A stretch of DNA of 64,000 nt, from NCBI GenBank assembly GCA_003999685.1, contig CP021222.1, positions 62,001 through 126,000 of the forward strand, given 5' to 3'. Of this stretch, positions 61,130 to 64,000 are shown one piece after another (position 1 is the stretch's first letter; each line of letters opens with the position of its first letter). The DNA comes from Taiwanofungus camphoratus (lineage: Eukaryota; Basidiomycota; Agaricomycetes; Polyporales; Taiwanofungaceae). Made by a program: the position numbers and the translations under genes. Under the pieces are notes generated by a model. It was not told the DNA's origin and did not search any database. It was given only the letters and a program-made list of their open reading frames with translations.

Positions 61130-63159
61130 GAGAAGATGGCAATGCACTCCACAACATGTTCTCTCCATGCTACCTGTGTCCAAAACGGAGTTCAGACACT
61201 GCTTAGCTCGGCAAAGTCACAATGGCACTGAGGCAGCAGCAGGGTTTGTCTGTTCATTCCGCTCCGCCACCCAGTTGAACTGTTCAAGGCCGAGTGATAC
61301 AGCCAAGTGGGGGCTGGTTGATGACAAGGTGGTATCTGAAAAGATCTGTCATACAATACTACCCATTGGCCATGTCGTGGTTGTTGAGGATGCATGCGGA
61401 CTGGGGCACTGCAAAAGAGGGGGTTTGAGGTCAGCATTGAGGCAGCAGCTGAAACCAAAATCTGACTCACCAAAGTTGACAGTCTGGTCTACAAAGACGA
61501 AGCTGCCAGGTACAACTTTGCCCCAACCACCAGCACCAGCATCAGCACCAGCCCTTCTTGTGCATTTGTGGGGCATCTCTTCGTCCTCTTCCAAGCAGGA
61601 GTGCTTGACTGCCGTCCTACCCAGCTTTGTCAGGTCCCTGGAGATCCAGCAGTGGATGTTCTGGAGGTGGAAGTCAGCTCTCCCAGCAACTCAAATGCCT
61701 CCATACATCATGGGTGTGGGCAGACAGGGATCTTGCCACCGTTCGATGACTTGGTGACAGTGTGTTTCTTGACATGAGTCTGCCACTGGGCTCAGGTGAG
61801 AAACTGCTGCAGTCGAGAGGCGGAAGCGAGGCTGGTGTCCCCAAGACACCAAAAACAGAGCCCGGGTGCAGTGGGAGTCTTGGTGTAGATAAGGGGGTCG
61901 CATTGAAAGGGGAGAGCGTTTGGGCTGGTCAGGTGACTCTTGCAGTGGCTTGCCCAGCTGGCTTGGCTGGTGAACCACTTCCCATTGGTGCACAAGAAGC
62001 AGAACTTGGTGAATGAACAGGTGTTGCTGTGGACCTTGGTCACGAGGTGTCACTTGTGACAGCTGTAGATGTGTCTCCAGAGTACGTGGGCTGGATCCCC
62101 ACTCCCATTTCCACAAGTCAGCAAATTGTCTTTGGAAAACAGGAGATGAGTAAATACATACTTGTTCCGGTCAGGGTGGGTCGGGCAATGACACTTCTCA
62201 GGCTCCAAGCCAGGTCGGTGCTTGACCTTGACCTTGGACTGATAGAGTGCAATGAGGTCCTCCAGGATGGCCCTCCCAGCTTCACTACGGATTGGAGCAA
62301 CAGTAAACATTAACTCAGCAAGGCAATTGCACATGGGCATCAAATGGTGAATGCGAGAGAACGGGGTGCGGTAGTGGCGTACATCATCGGTGTTTGTGGT
62401 CCGGAAAGGGTTACTAGCCTGCTGGTCATGGTACCTTTGGAGAGCGCTGAGCTTGAGCTTTCTCAGACTGGTCAAGAGATCTGCCCATCTTTTCTTGGAG
62501 GACTCGTTGTTGCAGTCGGCAAGGCCCTCCAGCTCATTTGCGATGGCAGAATATTTATCACTGGTGATCAGCTCATGCAGCTCCCTCACTGAGAGAGTCT
62601 GCACGAGCATGGGATTGTGGTTCATCTTCAGGATATGGAGAAGCTTGGGGAGAAGAGTACAAAGAGGGTTGCCAGCATATGCGCTTTGGCTGTTGGTTCT
62701 GGGATTGGTTGAAGCATAGTACTTGTCATAGACATCATCACTCCTGTGCCCAGCATGCCTGTGATGCTGAGAGGAGCTATAGCTCTCATCTGCGATGTGG
62801 GATCAACCAAGACTGAAGCCGCCACAAGACGGAGATCACTCACTAATGGCATGAAGGGCCTCAGCTCGGAAGTTGTGGTTCTGGAGGGATGGAAATCCAG
62901 CTTGAATGCCTGCTGCACTAAGACACGAGCAGTATGTTCTAGCTGACCAGATATGACTGTCATCTTGCTCATAGACTGATCGGTTATGAAAATCTGGGTG
63001 CCATTTGATGTGGACAATCCCCGCTTTGAGTGGCTCAACTTTGAGAAGCTCATCCACTGTCTTGAAATCTCTGAATGCACCCTTCACCAGGAGAATAGCT
63101 ACTCTGGTGAGCATAGGGTTACAGAGGAGAGGGTGTAGTCTCAACCCCTCGTGCAACGC
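61130..63159 (-). pseudogene. Crypton/DUF3435-like tyrosine recombinase, C-terminal part
   Basis: DNA transposon recombinase, read on the minus strand. From 63150 downwards: ILLVKGAFRDFKTVDELLK, WSARTYCSCLSAAGIQAGFP, then the HxxR box HNFRAEALHAI. An apparent 56-nt intron (GTGAGTGATC...CATCGCAG, about 62847-62792) follows; with it the frame runs on into HAGHRSDDVYDKYYAST, the His-Arg and Tyr end of the catalytic core. Helical text follows (SVRELHELITSDKYSAIANELEGL, to about 62.05 kb). Then Cys/His-rich pieces suggest C2H2 fingers: CHCPTHPDR, and CFLCTNGKWFTSQASWASHCKSH near 61.95 kb. The N-terminal half is cut off by repeat R at 63160 and may continue beyond the window. The lower end near 61.1 kb is approximate, and frames shift between the last pieces. 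Confidence 0.6.
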
Positions 63160-64000
63160 TGATAGGCACCAGGCCCTTCTAGGCCTCACAGAGCGCTCTC
63201 ACTCAACCCTAGGACTTTAGTCATGGCTTCAATGCCACTCAACGCGTCTGATACCACCTGAAAGGCCACCACGGGACTCTCTGATAGCTTCAAATCATGC
63301 CACAGCCACTTCATCAATTCTGGTCTGATGTTCCAGCACACAGCTCTCTCTACGCACAATGCGCCACATGCAGTCACCACTCAAAGTCCTTGCACGTGAC
63401 CAGTCACACCACTCCGATATCGCTCAATCAGCTTCAACGCGCCACTCGATGCGCTCGATAATGCTACGGCCACAGGTCTCGTCTTAGTCTATGTATGTTC
63501 CTTTGTCTCAGCCTTACTAGTGACGTCAGTATAGTAGCCACTCCCTCTACAAGCTATTTTGTAGTACGCAAGTAGTTAGGATGCCACTTGTACTATGCCA
63601 CTCCTGATGCACCTTACATTATAGTAAAGTAGTATAAACATGATGTACAACGTCTTGGACCAACAAAGAAGTTTTCCCTCATTCTGCAGAGCTCAAGAAG
63701 AGCACCTTTGATACAGTCTTCTACTGTGTTCAACTGCGTCTTTCCGTCTTTGCCTACATTCGAAGAGTTGCATTTACAATCTGCCTTCTACAGTCTCTTG
63801 AAGGGTTGCATCTCGTCCGTCTTCGACATCCGTCAAAGGGTTGTGCTCAGTCTTACATCCGCCTTCGAGTCACATCAAAGGGTTGCATTCACAAAAACAT
63901 CTCTAACTCAAGTCTGCCTTCTACAGTAATTGAAGGGCTGCGTATCAGCTAAGTCCTCCTGTTTAGCCTCCCCGTAGTACAGTACAACATAGTAGCACAT
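63160..64000 (+). mobile_element. LTR-like repeat R, right copy, runs off window
   Basis: Starts TGATAGGCACCAGG and follows the nested plus copy closely through the block with CATTATAGTAAAGTAGTATAAA to the window end. It is cut by the window edge. It interrupts the N-terminal side of the Crypton-like gene. The shared open frame is at 63186-63380 on the minus strand. Confidence 0.7.

Noticed and set aside
60917-63159. Reading the two outer R repeats plus the region between them as one LTR retroelement
   Set aside because: The flanking R copies are inverted, not direct, and the region between them encodes a tyrosine recombinase, so they are better seen as separate insertions.

Overview
This window looks like nuclear DNA of a mushroom-forming basidiomycete (Agaricomycetes). 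The protein-coding genes are dense and cut by many short introns of about 50-65 nt with GT-AG borders. The gene products resemble agaricomycete families, and the repeats (a Plavaka-type CACTA transposon, a DUF6532 gene, a chromodomain Ty3/gypsy element) are typical of that group. All calls were made by reading translations and splice signals by eye; no database search was run.

Left half (1-30.5 kb) is a conventional gene region. In order it holds: the lariat debranching enzyme DBR1 (minus, running off the left edge), the ribosome assembly factor RPF2 (plus), a Ser-rich single-pass membrane protein (plus), a doubtful small minus-strand gene, an ammonium transporter (plus), a BTB/POZ protein (minus), a Baeyer-Villiger-like flavin monooxygenase (plus), a small uncharacterised protein, a GH3 beta-glucosidase with a PA14-type insert (plus), the nucleotide-excision-repair factor RAD7 (minus) and a paralogue of the small uncharacterised protein (plus). 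They look like unlinked housekeeping and nutritional genes rather than one pathway. Exon models with consistent reading frames were worked out for nearly all of them. Three of the genes carry GC-AG introns with the same GCGAG donor.

Right half (30.5-64 kb) is a nested repeat landscape. It contains a 7.7 kb chromovirus-type Ty3/gypsy fossil with about 500 bp LTRs, and a solo LTR of the same family with a perfect 5-bp target duplication. Three copies of a 1.56 kb LTR-like repeat with TGATA...TATCA ends and one divergent relative are present; two of these four sit inside a Plavaka transposase gene and one inside a DUF6532 gene. A second LTR-like family of about 1 kb (called R here) occurs as several copies, one nested in another. 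Near the right edge is the C-terminal part of a tyrosine recombinase of Crypton/DUF3435 type, and at 34.5 kb a tRNA-like locus. One intact, GC-rich gene stands in this repeat sea (46.1-47.8 kb). It encodes a trypsin-fold protein with a coiled coil between its putative catalytic His and Asp.

The most interesting items are the isolated trypsin-like gene, the Crypton-like recombinase with C-terminal zinc fingers, the head-to-head DUF6532/Plavaka pair, a two-zinc-knuckle frame at the 3' end of the chromovirus, and the two-member small-protein family with nearly matching intron positions. Nothing here is a clearly new multi-gene system.
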